Source of the DNA: Companilactobacillus pabuli
Lineage (GTDB): Bacteria; Bacillota; Bacilli; Lactobacillales; Lactobacillaceae
DNA: 64,000 bases
Assembly: GCF_014058425.1 (NCBI RefSeq)
Contig: NZ_CP049366.1
Span: 868,001-932,000, forward strand
Direction: 5' to 3'
The notes beneath the pieces were generated by a model. The model was not told the origin of the DNA, did no database searches, and saw only the letters and a program-made list of their open reading frames with translations. A program made the translations under genes and the position numbers. Positions 19,614 through 28,005 of this stretch are shown piece after piece; position 1 is the stretch's first letter, and every line of letters starts with the position of its first letter.

Positions 19614-20894
19614 GTGCAAGAAAAATTTGAAAAAAAATTGACGCCTTTAGCTAATAAGTTAGCTGAAAACGTCGTTTTAAAATCGTTACGCGATGGCTTT
19701 TTGATTATTACGCCACTGATTATAGTTATTTCGATATTTTTATTGATTGGTAATTTTCCAATTCCAGGATGGACAAAATTTTGGACTGGAATCTTTGGTC
19801 ATAAGTGGATTGAATGGTTTAGTGCAGTTTCTGGATCAGTGTTTAATTTTACCGGCTTATTGTCGTGCTTTGGGATTTCTTATGCTTATAGTAAAAATCG
19901 TGGATTAGTGCCAGTACATGCCACAGCGGTAGCATTAGTTTCTTTTTTCATTTTAACGCCAATGACTGTAACATTTGGCCAACATGAAGTTGGAGCTGTT
20001 AAAACTTTATATCTTGGTCCTAATGGAATTTTCTTAGGACTTTTTACAGCTTTAGTTAGTGTCGAGTTGTTTAGATTCGCTAAAAAGCGTAAATGGACGA
20101 TTAAGATGCCTAAAGGTGTACCGGATATGGTTCGAGAATCATTTGATGTCTTGTTGCCTAGTGGTTTTGTAATTTTGATTTTCTTTTTGATTAGGATTAT
20201 TTTTAGTTTAACATCTATGGGGACAGCTTATAATTTTATTTATACGCTGTTGCAAGCACCATTAAAGCATGTCGGGAATTCATTAGGTTCAGTTTTTTTG
20301 TATATTTTCATAGCTTCAATTTTGTGGTGTTTTGGAATTAATGGACCGTCAGTCGTTAATAGTGTCTGGTCACCGATATTCTTTGTCTTGAGTCAGGATA
20401 ACTTAAAGGCTTTCCAAACAGGTCATCCGTTACCTCACATCTATACTGAGCAGTTCATTGAAGATTTTGCGACATATGGTGGCGGTGGCAGTGTCTTATC
20501 GTTGATCATCGTGATGGTGTTTGTCTGTAAATCTAAACGAATCAAAGAATTAGGTAAATTGACGCTTATTCCTAGTATCTTTGGAATTGGCGAGCCACTT
20601 ATTTATGGGTTACCAGTTGTTTTGAATCCAATTATTGCGATACCGTTTGTAATAACACCGGTCGTGAATGTTTTGTTGTCAGGATTAGCTTTTTCAATTC
20701 ATTTGGTGCCATATACTAACGGTGTCATGTTGCCATGGACTACACCACCGATCATTTCGGGTTGGTTGACGACAGGAAGTTGGCGTGGTGCTGCGCTGCA
20801 AGTTATTGAGATTATTATTGGTATTATGATTTATTTGCCTTTTATTAAAATGTTAGATAATAAATATTTGTTGGATGAAGCAGCTGCTGAATAA
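19614..20894 (+). CDS. PTS EIIC, Lac/Cel family, orphan
   Basis: 426-residue membrane subunit related to the celB product at 9993, with the same N-terminal LRDGF region, about ten membrane spans and an EPLIYGLP motif equivalent to NEPILFG. It starts with GTG behind GGGGGAG. No EIIA or EIIB gene is adjacent; the next gene is a HAD phosphatase. It must borrow phosphotransfer subunits from another locus, for example the EIIB/EIIA at 5.3-6.0 kb, or it may have lost them. Sugar unknown. Confidence 0.82.
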   Translation: MQEKFEKKLTPLANKLAENVVLKSLRDGFLIITPLIIVISIFLLIGNFPIPGWTKFWTGIFGHKWIEWFSAVSGSVFNFTGLLSCFGISYAYSKNRGLVPVHATAVALVSFFILTPMTVTFGQHEVGAVKTLYLGPNGIFLGLFTALVSVELFRFAKKRKWTIKMPKGVPDMVRESFDVLLPSGFVILIFFLIRIIFSLTSMGTAYNFIYTLLQAPLKHVGNSLGSVFLYIFIASILWCFGINGPSVVNSVWSPIFFVLSQDNLKAFQTGHPLPHIYTEQFIEDFATYGGGGSVLSLIIVMVFVCKSKRIKELGKLTLIPSIFGIGEPLIYGLPVVLNPIIAIPFVITPVVNVLLSGLAFSIHLVPYTNGVMLPWTTPPIISGWLTTGSWRGAALQVIEIIIGIMIYLPFIKMLDNKYLLDEAAAE

Positions 20895-20919
20895 GTGGTT
20901 GTTTTTTTTTTGATGTATT

Positions 20920-20933
20920 TGAAAGCGCTTAAA
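20920..20933 (+). promoter_or_regulatory. cre-like site before HAD gene
   Basis: TGAAAGCGCTTAAA matches the cre consensus with one mismatch, 43 bp before the HAD start codon. Confidence 0.5.
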
Positions 20934-20975
20934 TGTTAAGCTATTATCAAAATAAACAGTGAAGGGAGCATAATT

Positions 20976-21794
20976 ATGCCAAAAATCAAATTAGTAGCAA
21001 TGGATATTGATGATACCTTGTTAGATGATAAGAAGAACATTTCTTTACAAAATAAAACGGCTATTCAGAGTGCACTTGATGATGGGGTCAAGATAGTATT
21101 AAGTTCAGGAAGAACCTTCAATGGGATGATTGAATATTTGGATGAATTAGGTATTGAAGGTAATGATCAATTTGTAATTATTGACGGTGGTGGTGTCGTT
21201 CAGACAGTATCAGGACATATTATCTATCAACAGACTTTGTCGAATGCTGCCTATCGGAAGATTGATAAATATGTAGTTGATAATGGACTGCATTATAATG
21301 CCGTAGATGTAGAAGGAAATACTTATACTAGTAATCGAGATTTTATTGATAAATATACTGTTTTACAAGCTTTTGAAAATAACAAAGGATTAATTATTAA
21401 GAGTCCAGATGAGCTACCTAATGATTTTGAAATAGTAAAAGCTATTTTAAATGAGGATGGATCAAAATTGGATGCTATTACACCAGAAGTAAATGATCTG
21501 TTTGGAAAAAACCATTACGTAGTAAGAACGGATGTTGGTTTTTTGGAGATCATGCCACAACATGTCGATAAAGGCAACGCCTTATTACATTTAGCTGATC
21601 ATCTAGGAATTGATATAAAAAATACTTTGGCAATTGGTGATGGAGCCAATGATATACCAATGTTAAAACAAGCTGGAGTATCCGTGGTCATGGAAAATGC
21701 CGCTGAATCAATAAAAGAAATAGCAGATTTCGTTACTAAAAATAATAATGAAAGTGGCGTGGCAACAGCTTTTGAGAAATATGTTTTAAATTAA
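20976..21794 (+). CDS. Cof-type HAD phosphatase
   Basis: 272-residue HAD hydrolase with nucleophile D10 and acid/base D12 in MDIDDT, SSGRT as motif II, and GDGANDIPML as motif IV. It is closely related to the HAD proteins at 31323 and 37769, sharing the segments TYTSNRDF/KYT and VRTDVGFLEI. It follows the orphan EIIC, with a cre-like site between. Probably a cytosolic phosphatase for a sugar phosphate made by the neighbouring PTS systems; specificity cannot be inferred. Confidence 0.85.
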   Translation: MPKIKLVAMDIDDTLLDDKKNISLQNKTAIQSALDDGVKIVLSSGRTFNGMIEYLDELGIEGNDQFVIIDGGGVVQTVSGHIIYQQTLSNAAYRKIDKYVVDNGLHYNAVDVEGNTYTSNRDFIDKYTVLQAFENNKGLIIKSPDELPNDFEIVKAILNEDGSKLDAITPEVNDLFGKNHYVVRTDVGFLEIMPQHVDKGNALLHLADHLGIDIKNTLAIGDGANDIPMLKQAGVSVVMENAAESIKEIADFVTKNNNESGVATAFEKYVLN

Positions 21795-21823
21795 GATAAA
21801 TAGTGATTTAAAAAATAATCTTT

Positions 21824-21860
21824 TGAAACCGTTTACAAATCATAGTGAATGTTTTATACT
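21824..21860 (+). promoter_or_regulatory. cre-overlapped promoter of lac-type operon 1
   Basis: TGAAACCGTTTACA (21824-21837) is a perfect cre match; its last six bases TTTACA form the -35 box, with TATACT at 21855-21860 after 17 bp. CcpA binding would block RNA polymerase directly. Confidence 0.85.
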
Positions 21861-21890
21861 AATTTGTGTTGAAAGAAATGAACATGGCTC

Positions 21891-21976
21891 AGTGAGTTGT
21901 TACTATTAAATTAGGCGAGATCACTTAGCATTTTGATTAAGTTTTTTATTAGTCGAAGTGTGGGTGGTCTTTTTTA
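21891..21976 (+). promoter_or_regulatory. RAT 1 and overlapping terminator, lac-type operon 1
   Basis: The RAT hairpin is bounded by AGTGA / TCACT at 21891-21926 with the antiterminator-binding core TTGTTACT...TTAGGCGAGA. Its 3' part AGATCAC also pairs with GTGGTCT (21964-21970), followed by TTTTTT, giving a mutually exclusive terminator. Confidence 0.8.
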
Positions 21977-21983
21977 TTTGTTG

Positions 21984-22073
21984 AGTGAGTTGTTACTATT
22001 AAATTAGGCGAGATCACTTAGTATTACAGACTTGTAGTTTACCGCAAAACTGTATACTAGTGGTCTTTTTTTT
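21984..22073 (+). promoter_or_regulatory. RAT 2 and overlapping terminator, lac-type operon 1
   Basis: A second RAT (21984-22019) lies inside a 38-nt exact direct repeat of the first, 93 bp downstream. Here the 3' half pairs with TATACTAGTGGTCT (22053-22066) before eight T residues, a stronger terminator than the first. The 306-bp gap 21795-22100 is filled by cre, promoter and these two modules. Confidence 0.82.
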
Positions 22074-22100
22074 ATGGATTAAGGAAAGGAGGCAATTAAA

Positions 22101-22952
22101 TTGGTACAAATAGTACAAGTTTTTAATAACAACAGTGCTCTGGTTGACATAGGAGACCATCGTCAAGCAATTGTGAATGGAACCGGCATTGCTTTTAACA
22201 AGCATAAGGGGTCGGAGATTGACTCTAAAAAAGTGAATAAGATTTTTTATTTAGATACAAAAGAATCACAACAAAATTTATATTTCTTGATTAAAGATAT
22301 TCCAATCGATATCGTAACTACTACTTATGAAATTATTGATTATGGTGTTAAAAAATATAAGTATCATGTACTAGATTATGCGTACATCACTTTAAGTGAT
22401 CATCTTTTAGGATCATATAACCGCATAATGGATGGTACTTATCAAGAAGCTTTAATCCCTGATATGCACAATGAATATCCTTTGGAATACAGAATTGCTG
22501 AACATGCTTTAGAAGTAATTAACAATAACTTGGGTGTTGAATTTCCTAAATCTGAAATTAAAAGTATTGCACTTCATTTTATCAATGCAAAAGGTAACGG
22601 GCCAGAAGAGAGTGGCCTTAAGAAAGATGAAAGCCAAGATATTAATGAAATTGTAAATGGCATCTTAGACAAGTATGGAATCAAACGTATCGGAAGCAAT
22701 AGTAATTATTATGACCGATTTATGATTCATCTCCAATATTTAGCTGGTCGTTTGGATAAGCCAGAAGATAAAAAGGAAATTAGTCCAAGTTTAGAGATCG
22801 AAATGAAGAAGTCATATCCAGATTCTTTTGAAATTGCTAGTGAAATGTATGACGAGCTTCAAAATAAACTTAATAAGAATTTAGGTTCAAATGAGTTAAT
22901 TTATTTCATTATTCATATTCAGCGTTTAATTCAAGAAGAAGTTAAAAGTTAG
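22101..22952 (+). CDS. lacT: LacT/LicT-type antiterminator 1
   Basis: 283-residue BglG-family RNA-binding antiterminator: N-terminal CAT domain (about 1-56, QVFNNNSALV) that binds the RAT hairpin, then PRD1 and PRD2. All four regulatory histidines are visible, in LSDHL, IALHF, IHLQY and IIHIQ. PTS phosphorylation of these controls activity. TTG start after AAAGGAGG. Two RAT/terminator modules lie just upstream, so it controls its own operon together with the following lacF, lacE and lacG genes. Confidence 0.88.
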   Translation: MVQIVQVFNNNSALVDIGDHRQAIVNGTGIAFNKHKGSEIDSKKVNKIFYLDTKESQQNLYFLIKDIPIDIVTTTYEIIDYGVKKYKYHVLDYAYITLSDHLLGSYNRIMDGTYQEALIPDMHNEYPLEYRIAEHALEVINNNLGVEFPKSEIKSIALHFINAKGNGPEESGLKKDESQDINEIVNGILDKYGIKRIGSNSNYYDRFMIHLQYLAGRLDKPEDKKEISPSLEIEMKKSYPDSFEIASEMYDELQNKLNKNLGSNELIYFIIHIQRLIQEEVKS

Positions 22953-22965
22953 CGAGGGAAAAATT

Positions 22966-23316
22966 ATGGCCGTTACTAAAGAAGATATATCAATGACAGG
23001 TTTTGCAATCGTTGCTTATGCGGGGGATGCCAAGACAGCACTTCTAAAAGCCTTGGATAATGCTCGTGAAGGTAAAATTGCTGAAGCTAAAAAATTGGTT
23101 GAAGAAGCAAATCAATCAATTGTTGATGCTCATAATGAACAAACCAAATTGTTAGCTGATGAAGCTGGTGGCATGGATATGGATGTCACATTTATTATGG
23201 TTCATGGACAGGATACTTTGATGACAACAATGATGTTGATGGATCAATGTAAATTCTTCATTGATGAGTATGAAAGAATTAATAAGATTGAAGAGAAGTT
23301 AGATATGCAAAATTAA
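22966..23316 (+). CDS. lacF: PTS lactose-type EIIA, copy 1
   Basis: 116-residue Lac-family EIIA with active H80 in MVHGQD. It differs from the EIIA at 27601 at only three residues (A to E, Q to K, Q to K), although the DNA shows many silent changes and the neighbouring genes have diverged far more. Start ATG after GCGAGGG, 13 nt after lacT; the EIICB gene follows 18 nt later. It phosphorylates the C-terminal EIIB domain of that protein and could cross-serve the second operon. Confidence 0.9.
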   Translation: MAVTKEDISMTGFAIVAYAGDAKTALLKALDNAREGKIAEAKKLVEEANQSIVDAHNEQTKLLADEAGGMDMDVTFIMVHGQDTLMTTMMLMDQCKFFIDEYERINKIEEKLDMQN

Positions 23317-23334
23317 ATAAGGGGGATTAAAAAA

Positions 23335-25032
23335 ATGGATGTCATTACTAATAGAATTGAAAAAATGAAACCCGGATTTGAAAAAATTGCATCTAATGCA
23401 TATGTTTCTGCTATCCGTGATGGTTTCATTGCCGCAATGCCAATTATTTTGTTCTCAAGTTTGTTCATCCTAGTTGCATATGTTCCAAACGCTTGGGGAT
23501 ATCATTGGCCAACTAATGTTGAAAATAACATTATGATTGCCTATAACTACTCAATGGGTCTTTTAGCTTTGTTTGTTACTGCGACAACTGCTAAAAATTT
23601 AACAGATACTAAGAACCTAGATTTGCCCAAGACTAATCAAATGAATTCAGTGTCAATCATCATGGCAGCTGAAATTGCATTTATTATTAGTTCTATCGTT
23701 CAAAACAAAGGTGGAGCAGATCTTACATATTTAGGAACACAAGGTTTGGTAGCATCATATCTTGTCGGCTTGATTGTTCCTAATATCTACTACATTTGTA
23801 TTAAAAATAACGTTACTATCAAAATGCCTCCACAAGTACCACAAAATATTTCTCAGACATTCAAAGACGTTATTCCAATGTTCTTATCAGTTACAGTTTT
23901 CTGGGCTTTCTCATTACTACTAGTAAATTTAACTGGTAAAAACTTAGCTCAATTAATTATTGCAATATTAGCACCTATTTTCAGTGCTAGTGATTCGTAT
24001 ATTGGCTTAGCCATTATTGCTGGTGCGATGGGATTCTTCTGGTTTGTTGGTGTTCAAGGACCATCAATCGTTGCTCCTGCCGTTTCAGCTATTGAAGTTA
24101 CAAATACAGCAGCCAACTTGAACTTGATTCAAGCTGGTCACCAAGCAACACACGTTTTAGCTCAAAATGCTCAAGATTATGTTATGAATATGGGTGGTAC
24201 TGGATCAACCTTTATTCTAGTATTTTTGTTCCTATTCTTAGCTAAATCGAAACAATTGAAAGCTTTAGGTAAGGCTTCATTTATTCCAGTTAGTTTCTCA
24301 GTTAATGAACCTATTTTGTTCGGTGCTCCAATTATTATGAATCCTATTTTCTTCATTCCTTTCGTTGTTACACCAATGGTCAACATTTGTATGTTTAAGT
24401 TCTTTATTGATGTCCTAGGAATGAACGGTATGATGTACACCATGCCATGGGTAATTCCAGCTCCAATTGGTATTTTAGTAAGTACCGGTTTTGCACCATT
24501 AGCCTTTGTCTTCGTACTTCTAAGTTTGGTTGTCGATGCATTCATCTGGCTTCCATTCATGAGATCATATGATAGAGATTTGCTCACTGCTGAAAATAAG
24601 AAAGCAGAAGAAGAAGGAATTGCTACTGACGATTCAACAGATGAAACAACAGATGACTCCAATGATGCAACTGTAATGGCAACAGATGAATCTGATGATA
24701 AAGATGATACTACTTTAGATAAAGATACTGCTGTTATGGTTATCTGTGCCGGCGGTGGTACTAGTGGTATTTTGGCCAATGCTTTGAATAAGATGGCTAA
24801 GGAACGTGATTTGCCATTATCAGCTGCAGCTCGTGCTTATGGTCAGGATATGAATATGATTCAGGATATGGATCTAGTTATTTTGGCACCACAAATGGAA
24901 AGTATGAAAGGTAATGTAAAGAAGATTACTGATAAGTACGGTGCTAAATTAGCAACTACGTCAGGTAAAGAATATATTGAATTAACTAGAAATCCTGAGA
25001 AATCATTGAAATTTGTAAAAGATCACTTATAG
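23335..25032 (+). CDS. lacE: PTS lactose-type EIICB, copy 1
   Basis: 565-residue fusion: membrane EIIC (about 1-420, with NEPILFGAP), an acidic Asp/Thr/Ser-rich linker (about 425-460), and an EIIB domain with phosphorylated C471 in VICAGGGTSG. The EIIC-EIIB order and the partner EIIA make this a LacE-type permease. The downstream GH1 enzyme is of 6-phospho-beta-galactosidase type, so lactose or another beta-galactoside is the likely sugar. It is 14 nt from the next gene. Confidence 0.88.
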   Translation: MDVITNRIEKMKPGFEKIASNAYVSAIRDGFIAAMPIILFSSLFILVAYVPNAWGYHWPTNVENNIMIAYNYSMGLLALFVTATTAKNLTDTKNLDLPKTNQMNSVSIIMAAEIAFIISSIVQNKGGADLTYLGTQGLVASYLVGLIVPNIYYICIKNNVTIKMPPQVPQNISQTFKDVIPMFLSVTVFWAFSLLLVNLTGKNLAQLIIAILAPIFSASDSYIGLAIIAGAMGFFWFVGVQGPSIVAPAVSAIEVTNTAANLNLIQAGHQATHVLAQNAQDYVMNMGGTGSTFILVFLFLFLAKSKQLKALGKASFIPVSFSVNEPILFGAPIIMNPIFFIPFVVTPMVNICMFKFFIDVLGMNGMMYTMPWVIPAPIGILVSTGFAPLAFVFVLLSLVVDAFIWLPFMRSYDRDLLTAENKKAEEEGIATDDSTDETTDDSNDATVMATDESDDKDDTTLDKDTAVMVICAGGGTSGILANALNKMAKERDLPLSAAARAYGQDMNMIQDMDLVILAPQMESMKGNVKKITDKYGAKLATTSGKEYIELTRNPEKSLKFVKDHL

Positions 25033-25046
25033 GAGGATGTTTTTTA

Positions 25047-26468
25047 ATGCTTAAATTACCAAAAGATTTTTTGATGGGTGGAGCAAGTGCCGCTTATCAA
25101 GTTGAGGGTGCAACTAAGGAAGACGGAAAAGGTAAAGTTCTTTGGGATGATTATCTTGAAAAGCAAGGCCGTTTTAGTCCAGATCCTGCAGCTGATTTTT
25201 ATCATCGATATGATGAAGATCTAACGTTAGCTGAAAAGTATGGCGTTCAGACTATTAGAGTATCAATTGCTTGGTCAAGAATTTTTCCAGAGGGAACTGG
25301 TAAAGTAGAACCACGTGGTGTTGAATATTATCATAAATTGTTTGCATCTTGTGCCAAACATCATATTATTCCTTTCGTCACATTACATCACTTTGACACA
25401 CCACTTACTCTGCATGATAAAGGTGACTGGTTGAGTCAAGAAATGCTTGATGCTTTTGTTGATTATGCCAAATTCTGCTTCAAAGAATTCCCAGAAGTAA
25501 AATATTGGATCACTATCAATGAACCTACTTCTATGGCTATCCAACAAACTGTCAGTGGAACTTTCCCTCCAGGGACTAAAGGCCGTTTTGATTTGGCATT
25601 TCAAGCTGAACACAACCAAATGGTAGCTTCTGCTAGAATTATCAACGCTTATAAAGAAATGAATCTCGGTGGCCAAATTGGTATCGTTCATGCTTTACAG
25701 ACGGTTTACCCATACAGTGATAGTCCAGAAGACAAGCATGCTGCGGATTTGATGGATGCATTTGAAGATAGACTATATTTGGATGGTACTTTAGCCGGTA
25801 AATATAATCCTGAAACACTTAGTTTGGTTAAGGAAATATTGGATGCCAATAATCAACCTATGTTCAAGTCAACTGATGAAGAAATGGCACAGTTAGATAA
25901 AGCCGCACATCAAATCGACTTTGTCGGAGTAAACAATTACTTTAGTAAATGGATGCGTGCATACAAAGGTGAATCAGAGATGGTTCACAACGGTACGGGT
26001 GCTAAAGGCACATCAGTCTCTAGATTACATGGTATCGGAGAAGAAAAGAAACCTGATGGGATTGAAACGACTGATTGGGATTGGTCGATTTATCCTAAAG
26101 GGATGTATGATATTTTAATGCGTATTCATAATGAATATCCATTGGTTCCAGCTATCTATGTAACAGAAAATGGTATCGGTTTGAAAGAGAGTTTACCAGA
26201 AGGTGCAACTTCCGATACGATCATCGATGATCCAAAGAGAATTGACTATCTTAAGAAGTATATTTCTGCCATTGCGAAAGCAATTAATGATGGAGCAAAT
26301 GTCAAAGGTTACTTTATTTGGTCATTGCAAGATCAATTCTCATGGACAAATGGTTATAGCAAGCGTTATGGACTATTCTTCGTAGATTTCCCAACACAAA
26401 AGAGATACGTCAAGAAGAGTGCTTTGTGGTTCAAGAAGCTCAGTGAGACTCACGAAATACCTGAATAA
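25047..26468 (+). CDS. lacG: 6-phospho-beta-galactosidase (GH1), copy 1
   Basis: 473-residue GH1 enzyme. Acid/base E159 in TINEP and nucleophile E374 in TENGIG. The sugar-phosphate site reads QFSWTNGYSKRYG, with S432 and W433; in the GH1 family Trp here, in place of Ala, is the mark of 6-phospho-beta-galactosidases such as lactococcal LacG. It is the last gene of the lacT-F-E-G unit and hydrolyses the phosphorylated galactoside imported by the EIICB just upstream. Confidence 0.87.
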   Translation: MLKLPKDFLMGGASAAYQVEGATKEDGKGKVLWDDYLEKQGRFSPDPAADFYHRYDEDLTLAEKYGVQTIRVSIAWSRIFPEGTGKVEPRGVEYYHKLFASCAKHHIIPFVTLHHFDTPLTLHDKGDWLSQEMLDAFVDYAKFCFKEFPEVKYWITINEPTSMAIQQTVSGTFPPGTKGRFDLAFQAEHNQMVASARIINAYKEMNLGGQIGIVHALQTVYPYSDSPEDKHAADLMDAFEDRLYLDGTLAGKYNPETLSLVKEILDANNQPMFKSTDEEMAQLDKAAHQIDFVGVNNYFSKWMRAYKGESEMVHNGTGAKGTSVSRLHGIGEEKKPDGIETTDWDWSIYPKGMYDILMRIHNEYPLVPAIYVTENGIGLKESLPEGATSDTIIDDPKRIDYLKKYISAIAKAINDGANVKGYFIWSLQDQFSWTNGYSKRYGLFFVDFPTQKRYVKKSALWFKKLSETHEIPE

Positions 26469-26538
26469 ATTCAAAGAATGGAGTTAAGAATTTAATTATT
26501 CTTGGCTCTATTTTTTGATTATTTAAAAAAAAGTTTAT

Positions 26539-26575
26539 TGAAACCGTTTACAAATAATTGGATGTGATATATACT
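26539..26575 (+). promoter_or_regulatory. cre-overlapped promoter of lac-type operon 2
   Basis: The same arrangement as operon 1: perfect cre TGAAACCGTTTACA (26539-26552) whose end TTTACA is the -35 box, 17 bp, then TATACT (26570-26575). Confidence 0.85.
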
Positions 26576-26598
26576 AAGTTCTGTTGAAAGATGAATAA

Positions 26599-26709
26599 CT
26601 AGTAAATTGTTACTATTAGATTAGGCGAGATTACTAGACATTTCACTTGGAGATAACTGTTTTTAATGAACAGCTATATCTAGGGGGGATGTCAGTAATC
26701 TCGTCTTTT
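26599..26709 (+). promoter_or_regulatory. RAT and overlapping terminator, lac-type operon 2
   Basis: RAT at 26599-26637, bounded by CTAGTAA / TTACTAG, with core TTGTTACTATTA...TTAGGCGAGA nearly identical to operon 1. Its 3' half CGAGATTACTAGACA pairs with TGTCAGTAATCTCG (26690-26703), followed by TTTTT. Only one module is present, unlike the doubled one in operon 1. Confidence 0.8.
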
Positions 26710-26733
26710 TGCGTCTGGAAAGGGGGCTGGTTG

Positions 26734-27588
26734 ATGGTAGAAATTGCTCAAGTCTTTAATAATAATAGTGCTTTGGTTAACCTAGGAGATCATAAGCAGG
26801 CAATTGTTAAGGGTAAGGGTATCGGTTTTCACATGACAAAAGGATCAAATTTAGAATCAAATAAAATCGAAAAAATATTTTATTTAAATACTAAAGGATC
26901 CCAAGAAAACTTATTTTTCCTAATGAAAGATATACCAATCGATGTGGTTACCACTACTTATGAAATTATTGATTATGCTAAAAGAAAATTTGATTATAAT
27001 GTTTTGGATTATGTTTATATCACGTTAAGTGATCATATTTTTGGCTCATATAAAAGATATCTTTCACATACGTATTCAGAAAGTTTAGTTCCTGATATGA
27101 GCAATCAATATACGACAGAATATTTAATCGCCAGTCATGGCTTAGATGTAATTAATAAAAATCTAGGTGTCAACTTTCCAGAATCCGAAATAAAAAGTAT
27201 TGCTTTACATTTTATCAATGCTCGCGGCGAAGAAAGTCAGAAAAATTATTTGAAGAAAGATGAAACAATCGATATTAATCAAATTGTTAAGGGCATTTTA
27301 ATTGATAATAATATTTTTCGAGAAGAGGGAAATGGAAATTATTATGATCGTTTCATGATACATCTTCAATATTTAACTGGTCGGTTAGATGACCAAACTG
27401 ATGAAAATGAGGACTTTAGTGAGAAATTGGAAAGAGAAATGCAGGATTCGTATCCTGTCTCTTATCAAATAGCTAAAGATATTTATGTCACTATTCAAAA
27501 CAAGCTAAATAGAAAATTAAGTAGCAGTGAGCTTTTATATTTCATCATTCACATTCAACGTTTAACGCACGAAAAAACAAAAAGTTAG
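26734..27588 (+). CDS. lacT: LacT/LicT-type antiterminator 2
   Basis: 284-residue BglG-family antiterminator: CAT domain (QVFNNNSALVNLG) plus two PRDs with histidines in LSDHI, IALHF, IHLQY and IIHIQ. The frame extends upstream to 26647, but that part is the terminator hairpin; AAAGGGGG followed by ATG 26734 is the real start. Its leader RAT is almost the same as in operon 1, so cross-talk between the two antiterminators is likely. Confidence 0.87.
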   Translation: MVEIAQVFNNNSALVNLGDHKQAIVKGKGIGFHMTKGSNLESNKIEKIFYLNTKGSQENLFFLMKDIPIDVVTTTYEIIDYAKRKFDYNVLDYVYITLSDHIFGSYKRYLSHTYSESLVPDMSNQYTTEYLIASHGLDVINKNLGVNFPESEIKSIALHFINARGEESQKNYLKKDETIDINQIVKGILIDNNIFREEGNGNYYDRFMIHLQYLTGRLDDQTDENEDFSEKLEREMQDSYPVSYQIAKDIYVTIQNKLNRKLSSSELLYFIIHIQRLTHEKTKS

Positions 27589-27600
27589 AGGTAAATTATT

Positions 27601-27951
27601 ATGGCAGTTACTAAAGAAGATATTTCAATGACAGGTTTTGCAATCGTTGCTTATGCTGGAGATGCTAAAACAGCACTTTTGAAAGCATTAGATAATGCAA
27701 GAGAAGGCAAAATTGAAGAAGCAAAGAAGTTAGTTGAAGAAGCTAACAAGTCTATCGTCGATGCTCACAATGAGCAAACTAAATTGCTTGCTGATGAAGC
27801 TGGTGGCATGGACATGGATGTCACATTTATTATGGTCCACGGTCAAGATACATTGATGACAACAATGATGTTGATGGACCAATGCAAGTTCTTCATTGAT
27901 GAATATGAACGTATCAATAAGATTGAAGAAAAACTAGATATGAAGAACTAA
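27601..27951 (+). CDS. lacF: PTS lactose-type EIIA, copy 2
   Basis: 116-residue Lac-family EIIA, active H80 in MVHGQD, 113 of 116 residues identical to the copy at 22966. Silent differences are frequent between the genes, so the likeness reflects protein-level constraint rather than recent copying. It is 12 nt after lacT and 54 nt before the EIICB gene. Confidence 0.9.
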   Translation: MAVTKEDISMTGFAIVAYAGDAKTALLKALDNAREGKIEEAKKLVEEANKSIVDAHNEQTKLLADEAGGMDMDVTFIMVHGQDTLMTTMMLMDQCKFFIDEYERINKIEEKLDMKN

Positions 27952-28005
27952 TTATTTAGAAATTTTAAGTATTCAAAAAAAACTAACTCTGGGGGGTAAG
28001 TACTT

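Noticed and set aside
24177-24779. 200-codon Ser/Val-rich frame on the minus strand
   Set aside because: Fully antisense to the EIICB gene, biased composition caused by the opposite frame, no ribosome-binding site.
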